A DNA stretch of 6,505 nt, from positions 1 to 6,505 of the forward strand of contig JAGRHK010000097.1 in assembly GCA_020444985.1 (NCBI GenBank), read 5' to 3'. Source of the stretch: Candidatus Competibacteraceae bacterium. GTDB taxonomy: Bacteria > Pseudomonadota > Gammaproteobacteria > Competibacterales > Competibacteraceae. Below, piece after piece: positions 5,041-6,505 of the stretch (within the stretch, counting starts at the first letter, position 1; each line of letters starts with the position of its first letter). The notes below the pieces were generated by a model, which saw only the letters and a program-made list of their open reading frames with translations, was not told the origin of the DNA and ran no database searches. Position numbers and translations under genes: made by a program.

Positions 5041-6505
5041 ACTGGCGGCTGCAGGGAAGGTATCCATTTGTGCGACTTCCATCAGGCGAGCCGCCAGCGG
5101 GTTGCCGATGGTCGCGTCATAACTATAGCGCGTCAGCCAGTCCTGTCGCGCCTGACGCCAGAGCGCCTGTCGCTGTTCGGGCTGGGCAATCAGCCATTCC
5201 AAAGCCTGTTCCCAGTCTTCGACGGTATCGGTGACCAGCAGGCCATTCTCGTTATGACGGATGACCGACTGATACGGAGGCAGGTCAACTGCGACCGTGA
5301 CTGCGCCAAGCGCAGTGTAGTCCATGAACTTGATGCCGCTTTTGGCTAGATTGAAAGGATGAGGCGTTAGCGGGGCAATGCCGATCGCGAATGGACCCAG
5401 ATTTTGTAGCCAATGGACAAAAGCTGGGTAAACGGCGGGAAGAGCAGGCGGGGGTTCATGCACAAGGGTCCAGGACGGCAAACGGCCGGGTTCATCAATG
5501 CCGACGATATGGATTTCGAGGCCTGAGCCATGGCGTTGGACGAGGCGATTTAATGCAGGCGCTATACGCAGCCAGTCGTGACGATGGGTTTTAGTGCCCA
5601 TGTAGAGCAGGCGCACGGGGCGATCCGCCGCGATTGCCGGCGCAGTCAGCAACCGCCATAGTCGTTGATCCAGTTGATTGGGAATCACCTGGCAGTGGGC
5701 ATTCAACCGGCCAACCCGTTCGGCCAGCGTGGCGGTGGACAGCCAGACTTCAGCAGCGGTTTGCAGCATTGCCGTAATGACCGCACGCGCCGGTTGATAT
5801 TGGTCAGCCTCGTGATGGGCATCGTCATCGAGGTCAAGAAGCGCGTCATCCAGGTCATAAATCAACCGACTGCCTTGCGCGTTTAACTGGTGGTGGAAAG
5901 CGCGGGCTGTCTGGAGATCCGGAAACGCCAGGCGTTGGGTGACGAACAGGTTGGCCTGATAGTGCATGGCCGCTGCGGGAGAAGCGAAACGGATGGCCGA
6001 ATGCTCAAGCATGGCCGCCGCCAGCGGAAGTAATAGGCGAATATACGCGCAGGGACTGACGTGCGCTCCCAGCGGCTCCGGGATCACCACCACGGAAACC
6101 GGATCACGTTGCCGCAGGTTGAAAGGCGGGCGTCGCGCCGGGTGGAGCGGGATATCACTGCCAACGCCCGGGTCGCATGGTGTCGCCGGTTCCTGACGAT
6201 GCGCCAGCCAGGGATAGATCGTGCGATACCAGGCTGGATCGAGCGCTGGTTCTTCCAGATGCCTGGTCACCGCAGCGGGCGGCGGCCAAGCATCTTGTTG
6301 CCGCAGGACGCGGAATCGTTCCAGCCAGTCAAGCAACTGGGCGGCCGACTGGTCAATGTCATAACGCCAGGCCAGTGGTTGATGGTCCAGACGTTCGATA
6401 AAAGCGCCCAAGTCAGGCGCCAGAATCGGGATGCCGCTGGCGAGCGCGGCGCTCAGTGTATAGCTGTAGGATTCCGGCCAGCGGGCGGGAAACCAGATCA
6501 GATGC
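5038..6505 (-). CDS. Multidomain GT4-type glycosyltransferase with two tandem domains (5' end outside window)
   Basis: The frame is open to the right edge, showing 488 residues. The TTG at 6411 is not the start, because recognisable glycosyltransferase sequence continues upstream of it. The visible N-terminus (6505 to about 6370) is the end of one GT4 domain: HLIWFPARWPESYSYTLSAA, then LASGIPILAPDLGAFIERL. Its E-x7-E motif reads E-SYSYTLS-A, so the second glutamate is absent. After a linker, a second GT-B-like domain begins near VSVVVIPEP (about 6105). It contains LIYDLDDALLDLDDD (YDLDD at 5859-5845), IPNQLD, VRLLYMGTKTHRHD, and FNLAKSGIKFMDYTALG, a variant of the donor-binding helix with Asp where Glu is usual, then NENGLLV. 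Large fused glycosyltransferases of this kind are common in O-antigen clusters, often with a further domain upstream, which this window cannot show. The gene is translationally coupled to the GT2 gene. The donor and acceptor are not predictable. Confidence 0.85.
   Translation of the reverse strand, partial: HLIWFPARWPESYSYTLSAALASGIPILAPDLGAFIERLDHQPLAWRYDIDQSAAQLLDWLERFRVLRQQDAWPPPAAVTRHLEEPALDPAWYRTIYPWLAHRQEPATPCDPGVGSDIPLHPARRPPFNLRQRDPVSVVVIPEPLGAHVSPCAYIRLLLPLAAAMLEHSAIRFASPAAAMHYQANLFVTQRLAFPDLQTARAFHHQLNAQGSRLIYDLDDALLDLDDDAHHEADQYQPARAVITAMLQTAAEVWLSTATLAERVGRLNAHCQVIPNQLDQRLWRLLTAPAIAADRPVRLLYMGTKTHRHDWLRIAPALNRLVQRHGSGLEIHIVGIDEPGRLPSWTLVHEPPPALPAVYPAFVHWLQNLGPFAIGIAPLTPHPFNLAKSGIKFMDYTALGAVTVAVDLPPYQSVIRHNENGLLVTDTVEDWEQALEWLIAQPEQRQALWRQARQDWLTRYSYDATIGNPLAARLMEVAQMDTFPAAAS

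Noticed and set aside
6409..6411. TTG as the start of the right-hand glycosyltransferase
   Set aside because: The frame continues to the window edge with clear GT4 sequence (FPARWPESYSYTLS), so the real start lies outside.

Overview
This 6.5 kb window is part of a cell-surface polysaccharide locus (O-antigen or a related glycan) from a Gram-negative bacterium. The evidence is an ABC-2 type polysaccharide export permease (Wzm-like), its ATPase with a C-terminal carbohydrate-binding-type domain (Wzt-like), and three glycosyltransferase loci. The DNA is moderately GC-rich. A palindromic repeat near 4990-5031 resembles REP-like repeats I recall from environmental gammaproteobacteria such as purple sulfur bacteria and the Competibacter group. 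That host guess comes from memory of sequence style and is weak.

Layout. The left half is on the + strand: the 3' part of wzm (to 694), a GT4 glycosyltransferase (about 704-1859) that is broken by a one-base frameshift and lacks an ordinary start codon, then wzt (1884-3050). The right half is on the - strand. Read in the direction of transcription from the right edge, it holds a large multidomain GT4 protein entering the window incomplete (5038-6505), a GT2 rhamnosyltransferase-like gene overlapping it by one base (4094-5038), an AT-rich 81-base spacer, and a GNAT-family acetyltransferase-like gene (3062-4012). The two sets converge at 3050/3062, and a small perfect inverted repeat covers both stop codons.

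How the genes fit together (inference). The glycosyltransferases assemble a glycan on a lipid carrier at the cytoplasmic face of the inner membrane, and Wzm/Wzt export it. The C-terminal domain of Wzt suggests that a feature of the chain is recognised before export. The GNAT-like protein could acylate a sugar precursor or lipid, but its substrate cannot be read from sequence. I see no tRNA, rRNA, CRISPR array or insertion sequence, and no gene-free stretch over 300 bases. I did not find a new defence or mobile system. The most notable signals are the doubly damaged GT4 gene, the repeat captured inside the 5' coding end of the GT2 gene, and the tandem GT4 protein whose first domain lacks the usual second glutamate.
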